DNA of 64,000 nt from Hephaestia sp. MAHUQ-44. GTDB taxonomy: Bacteria > Pseudomonadota > Alphaproteobacteria > Sphingomonadales > Sphingomonadaceae. Made by a program: the position numbers and the translations under genes. The stretch lies in assembly GCF_023806085.1 (NCBI RefSeq), contig NZ_JAMSLX010000005.1:218595-282594 (forward strand). The letters run 5' to 3'. Of the stretch, positions 56,666 to 64,000 are shown in pieces (the first letter of the stretch is position 1; every line of letters starts with the position of its first letter). Under the pieces are notes generated by a model. The model did not search any database. It saw only the letters and a list, made by a program, of their open reading frames with translations, and was not told the DNA's origin.

Positions 56666-57180
56666 GGCGCGACACTAGCGCCAAGTTCCCATGCGGCAAG
56701 CGTTTGCGGGCATTGCCCATTTATTCGCTGCGGAGCACCTGGATGGCGAACTCTGCCCCTGTGAATGGCTCCTGTATCCGAACCCGCCCCAAATCAGCAT
56801 CACCCGGATGCGTCGGATAGCAGGCTCCTACGACTTCTCTCTTCCGAGCTGGCTGAACCGCGACCTTAATATGCAAGCTCAGCCGTATCCAGATTTCTCA
56901 CGGCTTTTGAAATTCCGGGCAATTTCGAGGAGTTCGACTTATTGCACCCAATTGACTCGTTTCGGCTGCGCGCCGATGAAGCGCCCATGACCGCGTCGAC
57001 CACCAGCGTCATCATGCCGAACGCCCTCTCGGGTGCGCATCGTTGCGCCATGCTCTTTTACGCCCTGCTGCTGCGCCCTAACGCTTGAGCTGCGCCATGA
57101 CAGATCGCTTCACCTTCCGACCATGACCGCAGCCCCGCCGATCCCGATCGACGGGGCTTTTTCATTTCTGGACACCCTTG
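56666..57180. other. 515-base intergenic region
   Basis: Lies between hsdR (minus) and hen1 (plus) and should hold both promoters. Short open frames in it have no recognisable protein pattern or ribosome site. The only clear element is the terminator-like hairpin at 57131-57162. Confidence 0.5.
57131..57162 (+). terminator. Rho-independent terminator-like hairpin upstream of hen1
   Basis: AGCCCCG and CGGGGCT form the stem, extended inwards by CGAT/ATCG across an A-C bulge, followed by TTTTTC. It points rightward, ending 19 bases before the hen1 ATG. No gene precedes it, so it may end a relic or a small RNA, or attenuate hen1. Confidence 0.55.
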
Positions 57181-58584
57181 ATGCTTCTCACCATCACAAC
57201 GACCCATCACCCGGCGACCGATCTCGGCTTTCTGCTGATGAAGAACCCGGCGAACGTCCAGACGGTCGATCTCAACATCGGGCGCGCTACCCTGTTCTAC
57301 CCGGAGGCGTCGGCGGAGCGCTGCACGGCGGCGATGACGCTGGAGGTCGATCCGATCGAGCTGGTGCGCGGCAAGGGCGCGGTCGAGGAGCAATATGTCA
57401 ACGATCGCCCCTATGCGGCCTCGTCGCTGCTGAGCGTCGCGCTCGGGCGGCTGCTGAACACCGCGATGTCTGGTCGTTCAAGGGATCGGCAAGCGCTCGC
57501 TGACACCGCCATCCCGCTGGAGGCCAGCATCACTCCCCTCCCCGCCCGCGGCGGCTCGGACATCGTGGAGCGTCTGTTCGCGCCACTCGGCTACAAAGTT
57601 CATGCCGAGCCGATCGCGCTCGACCCCACGCATCCCGATTGGGGCGAGAGCCCTTATGTCAGCCTGACGATCAAGGGCGAGGTGCGCTTGGCCGCATTGC
57701 TCACGCATCTGTTCGTGCTGATCCCGGTACTCGACAACCAGAAGCATTATTACATCGGCGAGGCCGAGGTGGAGAAGCTGCTGCGCAAGGGCGAAGGCTG
57801 GCTGGAAACCCATCCCGATCGCGAGCTGATCGTGCGGCGCTATCTCCGCTTCGGCAGCCTGATGCAGCGCGCCCGTGCCGCGCTCGAAGACCGCGTCGAT
57901 GCCGAGCCGGCCGAGGAGCACGCCGCGCAGGATGCCGAGGAGCAGACGATCGAAAAACCGATCCGGCTCAATGATCAGCGCATGGAGCGGGTGACGTCGT
58001 TGTTACGCGAGCTTGGCGCTAAGACCGTGCTTGATCTCGGCTGCGGCGAAGGCCGGCTGATCCGCGAATTGCTCAAGGTCCCCGGCCTCAACCGTATCGT
58101 CGGCGTCGAGGTGGCGCCGCGCGTACTCGCGGCCGCGGATGACAAGCTGCGCCTCGAAAACATGCCCGACATGAAGCGGCAGCGAGTCGAGCTGCTCCAG
58201 GGCTCGCTGGTCTATCGCGACAGCCGGTTGCAGGGATTCGATGCGGCAGCCGTCATCGAAGTAATCGAACATATGGATGCCGAGCGGCTACCCGCATTCG
58301 AGGCGGCATTGTTCGGCTTCGCCAAGCCGGGCGCGGTGATCGTCACCACGCCCAATCGTGAGTTCAACGCTCTGTTCGAAACGCTCCCCGCAGATCGCTT
58401 CCGGCACCACGACCATCGCTTCGAATGGACTCGCGCCGAGTTCCGCCATTGGGCGGAGAGCGTCGCTCAAGCGCACGGCTATACGGTACGCTTCGAAGGT
58501 ATCGGGATTGAGGATACGACCCACGGGCACCCCACCCAGGTGGTCGTGTTCACACGCGTCCAGGACGTGCAGGTGGCGGCATGA
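57181..58584 (+). CDS. hen1: 3'-terminal RNA ribose 2'-O-methyltransferase Hen1
   Basis: 467-aa bacterial Hen1. The N-terminal half (1-240) is the Pnkp-ligase-activating domain; the C-terminal half is the methyltransferase with SAM motif LDLGCGEGRLIREL and the manganese site made by EVIEH (Glu and His) and RHHDHRFEWTR (histidines). It methylates the 2'-OH at the 3' end of cleaved RNA before Pnkp seals it, so that the repaired RNA resists being cut again. ATG 57181 begins the conserved MLLTITTTHHPATDLGFLLMKNP. It overlaps pnkp by ATGA. Confidence 0.95.
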   Translation: MLLTITTTHHPATDLGFLLMKNPANVQTVDLNIGRATLFYPEASAERCTAAMTLEVDPIELVRGKGAVEEQYVNDRPYAASSLLSVALGRLLNTAMSGRSRDRQALADTAIPLEASITPLPARGGSDIVERLFAPLGYKVHAEPIALDPTHPDWGESPYVSLTIKGEVRLAALLTHLFVLIPVLDNQKHYYIGEAEVEKLLRKGEGWLETHPDRELIVRRYLRFGSLMQRARAALEDRVDAEPAEEHAAQDAEEQTIEKPIRLNDQRMERVTSLLRELGAKTVLDLGCGEGRLIRELLKVPGLNRIVGVEVAPRVLAAADDKLRLENMPDMKRQRVELLQGSLVYRDSRLQGFDAAAVIEVIEHMDAERLPAFEAALFGFAKPGAVIVTTPNREFNALFETLPADRFRHHDHRFEWTRAEFRHWAESVAQAHGYTVRFEGIGIEDTTHGHPTQVVVFTRVQDVQVAA

Positions 58585-61124
58585 AGATCGAGATTCCCGA
58601 GTTCGCGCTTGTGTTGTTGGTCGGTGCGTCAGGCACTGGCAAGTCGAGTTTCGCGGCGAAGCATTTCCTGCCGACCGAGGTGATTTCCTCGGACCGCATG
58701 CGCGGCTGGGTGGCCGATGACGAGACCGATCAGAGCGCCACGGCCGATGCGTTCGATGTGCTCCACTACGTCGTCGAGAAGCGGCTCAAGGTACGCCGGT
58801 TCACCGTAATCGATGCGACCAACGTGCAACCCGAGGCGCGCCGCAGCCTGGTTGCTCTGGCGCGCAAATGGCACGCGCTCGCCGTCGCTATCGTGTTCGA
58901 TCTGTCCGAGGCGCTTGCGGTCGCGCGGAATGCCGAGCGTCCCGATCGCCAGTTCGGTGCGGGACCGGTGCGCCGACAGATGCAAAGCCTCAAGCGCTCG
59001 CTGGGCAGCATGGGGCGTGAGGGCATCCGTTACATTCATCGGCTACGATCGGTCGAGGACGTTGACGCCGTCACGATCGATCGCACGCGCCTGTGGAATG
59101 ACCAGCGCGAGGACGAGGGCCCGTTCGACATCATCGGCGACGTCCATGGCTGCGCCGATGAGCTCGAGACATTGCTGGCCGAGCTCGGCTATCAAGTGCA
59201 TTGGGATGGGAAGGAGGTGTCGGTGACGCCTCCCGAGGGCCGCAAGGCCGTGTTCATCGGCGATCTGGTCGATCGTGGTCCGCGGTCGCCCGATGTCCTG
59301 CGTATCGCGCGGCACATGGTTGAAAATGGAAGCGCCCTCGCCGTGGTCGGGAACCACGATGCCAAGCTGCATCGGCATCTCGCTGGCCGCAACGTCAAGA
59401 TCGGCCATGGCCTCGCCGAGACGATCGAACAGCTCGCGCAGGAGCCGCCGGAGTTCGTCGCCTCAATGCGCGACTGGCTCGATCGGCTCATCAGTCATTA
59501 TGTCCTCGATGGCGGCAAGCTCGTTGTCGCGCACGCCGGTCTCAAGGAAGAGATGCAGGGCCGCGCATCGGGCCGCGTGCGCGAGTTTTGCATGTATGGC
59601 GAGACCACGGGCGAGATCGACGAGTTCGGCCTGCCGGTGCGCTTCGATTGGGCGGCCGATTACAAGGGCCGCGCCAAGGTCGTTTACGGGCACACGCCGG
59701 TGATCGAGGCCAATTGGGTCAACGGCACGATCGATATCGACACCGGCTGCGTGTTCGGCGGCAAGCTGACCGCGCTACGCTATCCCGAGCTTGAATTGGT
59801 CTCGGTGCCCGCAGCGAAAACCTATTACGAGCCGATCAGGCCACTGACCGAGCCGTCGCCGGCAACGGGTGAGACGGCATCGCGCCAGCTCGATATCGCG
59901 GACGTGCTGGGCAAGCAGATCATCGACACCCGCATCTACGGCAAGGTCATCGTACACGAGGACAATGCCGCGGCCGCGCTCGAAGTGATGAGCCGGCACG
60001 CCGTCGATCCACGCTGGCTGATCCACTTGCCTCCGACCATGTCGCCGGCGAAGACGAGCGCGCTCGACGGCTGGCTGGAGCGTCCCGAAGAAGCGTTCGC
60101 TTATTATGCGACGCAGGGAGTCACCACGCTCGTCGCCGAGGAGAAGCATATGGGCTCGCGAGGGCTCGTGCTGCTTGCGCGCACGCAGGAGGTCGCCGCG
60201 CGGCGTTTCGGGATCGAGGATGGCGGACGCGGGGTGATCGTCACGCGTACCGGTCGTCGCTTCTTCACCGATCCCGCGTTGGAGGCCGCCTCACTGCGTC
60301 GCTTGGATGCAGGGATGGAAGCGTCTGGTCTTTGGGGTGAGATCAACAGCGACTGGGTTTTGTGGGACTCCGAAATCCTTCCATGGAGCATGAAGGCCGG
60401 GAGTCTCGTGCGCGGGCAGTATGCAGCCGTCGGCGCTGCGGCGATCAGCGGCTTGGCTCCGCTGTCTAAGGCCCTCGACGTGGCGAAGACGCACGGTCTC
60501 GATGTCGCCGCACTCAAGGCAAGGACGGACGCGCGGCTTGACGACGCAACGCGCTATCGTGCCGCCTATAACCGCTATGTCGCGCCGTTCGCAGGGATCG
60601 ATGACCTCCGCATCGCGCCTTTTCATCTGCTCGCCAGCGAAGGCCAAGTGCATGACGACAAGGATCATGGCTGGCACATGGTTGCCGCGCACCGGCTGGC
60701 TGCCGCCGACCCCGCATTGCTGTTGGCGACGCAATATCGCGTCATCAATATCGAGGATGCCCAGCAGGCGGCCGATGCAATCGCCTGGTGGGAAGAGATC
60801 ACCGAGGCGGGGGGTGAGGGCATGGTGGTCAAACCGCTTCAGTTCATTGCACGTGGCCGCAAGGGGCTGCTCCAGCCTGCGATCAAATGCCGTGGCCGCG
60901 AATATTTGCGGATCATCTACGGCCCAGATTACGACCGACCGGAGAACCTCGCGCGCTTGAAGAAGCGCGGTCTTGGCACGAAACGCTCGATGGCGCTCCG
61001 TGAGTTCGCGCTCGGGCTGGAGGCGCTCCACCGCTTCGTCGAACACGCACCGCTCACGCGCGTGCATCAATGCGTGTTCGGCGTGCTGGCGATGGAGAGT
61101 GAGCCGGTCGATCCGAGGCTTTGA
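58581..61124 (+). CDS. pnkp: Polynucleotide kinase-phosphatase/ligase Pnkp
   Basis: 847-aa three-domain RNA repair enzyme. N-terminal kinase with P-loop GASGTGKS (15-22) phosphorylates 5'-OH ends. The central calcineurin-type phosphatase (GDVHGC from Gly186, GDLVDRG, GNHD) removes 2',3'-cyclic or 3' phosphates. The C-terminal ligase adenylates itself on Lys522 in EEKHMGSRG, with later motifs GEGMVVKP and QPAIKCRG. All catalytic motifs are intact. It forms a heterotetramer with Hen1 and mends tRNAs or other RNAs cut by ribotoxins, matching the toxin-rich surroundings. Confidence 0.96.
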   Translation: MKIEIPEFALVLLVGASGTGKSSFAAKHFLPTEVISSDRMRGWVADDETDQSATADAFDVLHYVVEKRLKVRRFTVIDATNVQPEARRSLVALARKWHALAVAIVFDLSEALAVARNAERPDRQFGAGPVRRQMQSLKRSLGSMGREGIRYIHRLRSVEDVDAVTIDRTRLWNDQREDEGPFDIIGDVHGCADELETLLAELGYQVHWDGKEVSVTPPEGRKAVFIGDLVDRGPRSPDVLRIARHMVENGSALAVVGNHDAKLHRHLAGRNVKIGHGLAETIEQLAQEPPEFVASMRDWLDRLISHYVLDGGKLVVAHAGLKEEMQGRASGRVREFCMYGETTGEIDEFGLPVRFDWAADYKGRAKVVYGHTPVIEANWVNGTIDIDTGCVFGGKLTALRYPELELVSVPAAKTYYEPIRPLTEPSPATGETASRQLDIADVLGKQIIDTRIYGKVIVHEDNAAAALEVMSRHAVDPRWLIHLPPTMSPAKTSALDGWLERPEEAFAYYATQGVTTLVAEEKHMGSRGLVLLARTQEVAARRFGIEDGGRGVIVTRTGRRFFTDPALEAASLRRLDAGMEASGLWGEINSDWVLWDSEILPWSMKAGSLVRGQYAAVGAAAISGLAPLSKALDVAKTHGLDVAALKARTDARLDDATRYRAAYNRYVAPFAGIDDLRIAPFHLLASEGQVHDDKDHGWHMVAAHRLAAADPALLLATQYRVINIEDAQQAADAIAWWEEITEAGGEGMVVKPLQFIARGRKGLLQPAIKCRGREYLRIIYGPDYDRPENLARLKKRGLGTKRSMALREFALGLEALHRFVEHAPLTRVHQCVFGVLAMESEPVDPRL

Positions 61125-61246
61125 TATCAACCTTTGAAAAGGGCGATTCGCGTCAACTTAGCTGCAACATCCATCAACCTTGGTTCTTTTCAAGATTGAC
61201 CAAAATCCGCGATATTTGAGACCCGCCGTGAATAGCGGAATTTCCT

Positions 61247-61275
61247 GGAGCCGCGTCCAATCAGGACGCGGCTCC
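61247..61275. terminator. Perfect 12-bp hairpin between pnkp and the 61291 gene
   Basis: GGAGCCGCGTCC, loop AATCA, GGACGCGGCTCC. It sits between two convergent genes, 122 bases after the pnkp stop and 15 bases after the stop of the small minus-strand gene. There is no T tract on either side, so a rho-independent terminator is only probable by position. Confidence 0.45.
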
Positions 61276-61290
61276 GCCGCAGCGCAGAAA

Positions 61291-61584
61291 TCAAGCAGGC
61301 CATTGCGGGACCAATGTCACCAGCAGGTCGGCCGAAATCACGGACCAGCCTCTCCCCGCCAGATAATAGCCAACACCCGGAAACCCCCGCTCGATCGCCT
61401 CGGCCAGATGTCGGCGCTTCATGCCTACGCGGGGTCGTCGTATTGCTCCGACGGTAAACTCCGGGGGCATTCGCCCCATGTATATCTCGTGATGAGTGCA
61501 GAAGAGGCGCGCAGCCTCGTCGATACTGGCGGCAAATATCGTCGCTTCGAACCCCTCAATCGTCGCTGCTTCAAACGCTTTCAT
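61291..61584 (-). CDS. Small protein of unknown function
   Basis: 97 aa, start ATG 61584 with AGGTGA at good distance. The sequence MKAFEAATIEGFEATIFAASIDEAARLFCTHHE reads as a real protein with alternating beta and helix, then a basic KRRHLAEAIERGFPGVGYYLAGRGWSVISADLLV. No known family or motif recognised. It lies between pnkp (convergent) and the hip operon (divergent). Confidence 0.6.
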   Translation of the reverse strand: MKAFEAATIEGFEATIFAASIDEAARLFCTHHEIYMGRMPPEFTVGAIRRPRVGMKRRHLAEAIERGFPGVGYYLAGRGWSVISADLLVTLVPQWPA

Positions 61585-61679
61585 CAGGTCACCTCGTTGA
61601 TTGTTGACGAGGTGACCGTGACAGCTTGATTCCCTGGACGCGGGTGGCTTCGTTACAGGACTACATTACCCATAGAAGC

Positions 61680-61848
61680 TTGTCTCGAAATGGTAATCCC
61701 GTTCGAGACAAAGTCTAGGATGGCGGCCACGACATTACCGACCGGGAAGTTGCCGCCACTATTTTCGGCCTGAGGGGATTAAATTTCCCGATCGGTAACA
61801 TTTATATCGACAAAGCGGCATATAACTGATAATAACCCCGGTCGGGAA
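61680..61848. promoter_or_regulatory. Operator cluster upstream of hipB
   Basis: Three related sites: TTACCGACCGGGAA (61735-61748), the inverted near-copy TTCCCGATCGGTAA (61785-61798), and CCGGTCGGGAA (61838-61848) ending at the hipB ATG. A separate perfect inverted repeat, TTGTCTCGAA (61680-61689) and TTCGAGACAA (61702-61711), lies further upstream. Repeated operators bound by HipB with HipA are the known autoregulation mode of this family; binding here is inference. Confidence 0.6.
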
Positions 61849-61849
61849 T

Positions 61850-62065
61850 ATGACGACAGCCCTTACTTCTCCGGCCGATCTCGGGGCCATCATCCGCGCT
61901 ACCCGCAAGCAGCAGGGCTTACGCCAGGACGAGCTCGCCGGCGTGGCAGGGGTCGGCATCCGGTTCATCATCGAACTCGAGGCCGGCAAGCAGACCATGC
62001 AAGTCGGCAAGATCATGGCCGTGCTCGCTGCGCTCGGCCTCACACTCGCCGTCGAGAGCAGATGA
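61850..62065 (+). CDS. hipB: HipB-like antitoxin (XRE family)
   Basis: 71-aa helix-turn-helix protein (DLGAIIRATRKQQGLRQDELAGVAGVGIRFIIELEAGKQTMQVGKIMAVLAALGLTL), the classical HipB fold. It should neutralise the HipA kinase and repress the operon. The last operator copy abuts the ATG. The stop overlaps the hipA start by ATGA. Confidence 0.92.
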   Translation: MTTALTSPADLGAIIRATRKQQGLRQDELAGVAGVGIRFIIELEAGKQTMQVGKIMAVLAALGLTLAVESR

Positions 62066-63291
62066 TCGACCGCACGCTCAAAGTGTGGTGGGACGACACC
62101 ATCGCCGGGACACTCTCGCAGGATCGTCACGGCGATCTTGGCTTCGTGTATGACATCGAATGGCTACGCGCTGGCAAGCCGGCACTCTCCCGCTCGTTGC
62201 CACTGCGTGAGGAGCTGTTCAGTCGCGCCGAGTGTCGCCCCTTCTTCGGCGGTCTCCTGCCCGAAGCCGGCCAACGTGAACTGGCCGCCGGAGCGCTCGG
62301 TGTTTCGTCGGCCAATGAATTTGCCCTGCTCGACCGACTGGGGGGAGATGTTGCCGGTGCGCTGACGCTGCTTCCCGAAGGTCAGCAGCCACTACCGGCC
62401 GCAACGCGATACGATCCGAGACCACTGACGGAGCGTGACCTGACTCGCGTGCTCCGGCGCCTCCCCGCACGGCCATTACTCGCCGGAGAGCAAGGGCTGC
62501 GCCTCAGCCTTGCGGGAGCCCAGGCAAAGCTACCCGTCGTGCTATTGGACGGACAGCCGGCATTACCATCGCCGGGGCAGCCCACGACGCACATCATCAA
62601 GCCCGAGATCGAGCACTTCCCAGGATCGGTCGAGAACGAAGCCTTCTGCATGGCTTTGGCCGCGCGAGTGGGACTACCTGTTGCACACGCCGAGGCGCGG
62701 ATCGCAGAGGACCGTCGCTACCTATTGGTGGAACGCTATGACCGACTGACTGGTGCGGATGGCCTTACCTTCCGCCTTCATCAGGAAGATGCCTGCCAGG
62801 CGCTTGGCGTGCCTCCAGAACGCAAATACGCCGCCGAGGGCGGACCATCGTTCCGTGATCTTTTTAGTCTGGTGAGAGACTATGTTCGGCAGCCAGCCCC
62901 AGCCGTGCTCAACCTGCTGGATGTCACGATCTTCAATCTGATCATCGGGAACGCGGACGCCCACGGGAAGAACTTTTCCTTCCTGCTCGACCATAGTGGG
63001 CCAAGGCTGGCGCCCTTCTACGATCTCCTCTCGACCATCCACTGGCCGGACCTCAGTCCACGTATGGCCATGCGTTTGGGAGGCGCCGGGACGATCAGTG
63101 AGATCGACGACGATGCATGGGCGAATTTCGCGGAGACGAGTAGAACGTCAATGCGTCTCGTTAGACAGAGGATAGAACGCATCTCTACACGTATCGTCAA
63201 TTGCGTCCCGACGATCGGCGTTGCCGGCGACGTTGGAAGCGCCATTGTAGGAAGAGCAGAGCTTAGAGCCCGTCGCATTAAAGAGCTCTGA
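62062..63291 (+). CDS. hipA: HipA-like serine/threonine kinase toxin
   Basis: 409 aa, matching HipA length. N-terminal couple-hipA domain (WWDDTIAGTLSQDRHGDLGFVY... FFGGLLPEAGQRE), nucleotide loop LRLSLAGAQAKLPVVL, EVEN/ENE segment SVENEAFCMALAARVGLP, catalytic IIGNADAHGKNFSFLLD (Asp), and metal-binding APFYDLLSTIHWPDL. HipA phosphorylates glutamyl-tRNA synthetase in E. coli and causes growth arrest; targets differ among relatives. All catalytic motifs are present, so it should be active. Confidence 0.95.
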   Translation: MIDRTLKVWWDDTIAGTLSQDRHGDLGFVYDIEWLRAGKPALSRSLPLREELFSRAECRPFFGGLLPEAGQRELAAGALGVSSANEFALLDRLGGDVAGALTLLPEGQQPLPAATRYDPRPLTERDLTRVLRRLPARPLLAGEQGLRLSLAGAQAKLPVVLLDGQPALPSPGQPTTHIIKPEIEHFPGSVENEAFCMALAARVGLPVAHAEARIAEDRRYLLVERYDRLTGADGLTFRLHQEDACQALGVPPERKYAAEGGPSFRDLFSLVRDYVRQPAPAVLNLLDVTIFNLIIGNADAHGKNFSFLLDHSGPRLAPFYDLLSTIHWPDLSPRMAMRLGGAGTISEIDDDAWANFAETSRTSMRLVRQRIERISTRIVNCVPTIGVAGDVGSAIVGRAELRARRIKEL

Positions 63292-63455
63292 TGAGGGTTG
63301 CGCGCACCGCGATTACGGTTAGGAAAGCGCCTCCTGTCGCCTTGAGCAAACGAATGTCGCAATCGGACCCCGCCCGGCTCGATAAGATTGAGCGCCTCCA
63401 GAACTTGCCTTACGACCAGCAATTGCAATGGGCCGCGCAGCTTGAAAATCCCTGA
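63291..63455 (+). CDS. Small ORF coupled to hipA
   Basis: 54 aa from ATG 63291, overlapping the hipA stop as TGATG. The C-terminal part (SDPARLDKIERLQNLPYDQQLQWAAQLENP) is a plausible helical, charged peptide; the first 20 residues are basic. An internal ATG (63354) would give a 33-residue version. Unknown family. It supports an extended hip transcript but may be fortuitous. Confidence 0.4.
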   Translation: MRVARTAITVRKAPPVALSKRMSQSDPARLDKIERLQNLPYDQQLQWAAQLENP

Positions 63456-63460
63456 ACGGG

Positions 63461-63877
63461 ATGAGCCTTCCCGAGACCATCATCTTTAGAAAAGACGTAA
63501 ACATCGTCGATGGCAACGTCACGAGGATGCCACGCCTCGGCGGCAGGCCTTGCTTTGGCAATCCGATTGCTTGGATCGTTCATGGTGTGGAACCTGCGCG
63601 CTGGGCGCGTGGACGGGTTGTTGAAACACGCTGCGGCAGGTGCAAGGCACGTGAAGGTTGCGAAAAGGTCGCAGAGGCACGTCTAGGCGTCACGCCGGAA
63701 ATTGCTCAGGCGACGAGTCAGTTCAGGGCTGCGGGCGGCGCCCGAAGTTTGCGATCCGATCGACCAGAAACCGCCAGGCGAGTTTTGGGCCATTTGATCC
63801 AACTCTTGAAGGTCCGCGGACCATTCAACAGCATCAATGACGAATATGCACGTCAATGGCCTGCCGTTGAGCGGTAA
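63461..63877 (+). CDS. Hypothetical protein with a cysteine-rich motif
   Basis: 138 aa, starting five bases after the preceding small ORF. The middle motif VETRCGRCKAREGCEKVAEARL (Cys-x2-Cys and a third Cys) looks metal-binding, and the whole reads as a genuine protein of the kind carried by mobile DNA. I recognise no family. The order hipB-hipA-small ORF-this gene suggests one transcript. Confidence 0.5.
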   Translation: MSLPETIIFRKDVNIVDGNVTRMPRLGGRPCFGNPIAWIVHGVEPARWARGRVVETRCGRCKAREGCEKVAEARLGVTPEIAQATSQFRAAGGARSLRSDRPETARRVLGHLIQLLKVRGPFNSINDEYARQWPAVER

Positions 63878-63898
63878 GCGTGGCCTGGAGGCCGCGGT

Positions 63899-64000
63899 TC
63901 AGGCGGCTTGAGCGATGGGCTGATCGACAGGTGGCTGCCAATTCCATGGGAGCAGTTCGTCCCAGCGGGTGGCGGGCCAATCGGCTGCGATCTTGCTGAT
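63899..64000 (-). CDS. IS66-type transposase, C-terminal end (partial)
   Basis: The last 33 residues of a protein that continues beyond the window: IAADWPATRWDELLPWNWQPP and then DQPIAQAA. The ending with an RWDELLPWNW motif is typical of the IS66 family TnpC C-terminus. It marks insertion-sequence DNA at the right edge of the island. Confidence 0.7.
   Translation of the reverse strand: MSKIAADWPATRWDELLPWNWQPPVDQPIAQAA

Noticed and set aside
56691..57120. Possible small genes in the hsdR-hen1 gap
   Set aside because: The short frames have no ribosome sites, no protein-like composition and overlap one another on both strands.

Overview
The window is GC-rich DNA from an alphaproteobacterium, most likely a sphingomonad. 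The sdhCDAB operon order, the prmA-dapB-nth block, the LexA-box type (GAAC-N7-GAAC), the De Ley-Doudoroff galactose genes and the protein sequences all fit this. The assignment rests on recognising families, not on a database search.

Layout. 1-3241: succinate dehydrogenase operon (minus; sdhB cut by the window edge). 3373-6117: two tandem soluble chemoreceptors with globin-like sensor domains and almost identical signalling modules. 6209-9405: SDR oxidoreductase, prmA, dapB, nth and tRNA-Arg(CCG). 9467-12174: a DNA-repair operon of a radical SAM protein and a UdgX fusion behind a LexA box. 12211-22603: general housekeeping and unknown genes, including a six-gene minus-strand operon with two SHOCT-domain proteins, an AraC regulator with paired direct repeats, a frameshifted TPM-domain gene, a DUF4424 protein and a zinc alcohol dehydrogenase. 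22776-29275: Rieske/ferredoxin-reductase fusion, DUF488, DUF1345, a small MITE-like element with perfect terminal inverted repeats, a YdeP-type molybdopterin oxidoreductase, a uracil-DNA glycosylase family protein and a HAD phosphatase.

29388-35045 is a complete type II-C CRISPR-Cas locus: tracrRNA (minus), cas9, cas1, cas2 and an array of ten repeats and nine spacers. The tracrRNA region is the most interesting part of the window. Directly 5' of the anti-repeat lies a degenerate crRNA-sense repeat, preceded by an 11-nt sequence that matches exactly a site between the predicted -35 and -10 boxes of the cas9 promoter. This is the layout of the natural single-guide RNA (long-form tracrRNA) that represses cas9 in Streptococcus pyogenes, here in a type II-C locus.

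35073-39981 holds the galactose (De Ley-Doudoroff) cluster: dgoA, dgoK, a sodium/sugar symporter, a FadR-type regulator and a galactose-1-dehydrogenase-like enzyme. At 40213 a tRNA-Gly(CCC) gene is cut off after its anticodon arm, which I read as the edge of an integrated island running to the window end. The island carries a broken Fic gene, a 2008-aa DEAH helicase coupled to an 1113-aa unknown protein, a type I restriction-modification operon (hsdR-hsdS-hsdM), the Hen1-Pnkp RNA repair pair, a HipBA toxin-antitoxin operon with repeated operators, and the end of an IS66-type transposase. It looks like a defence island.
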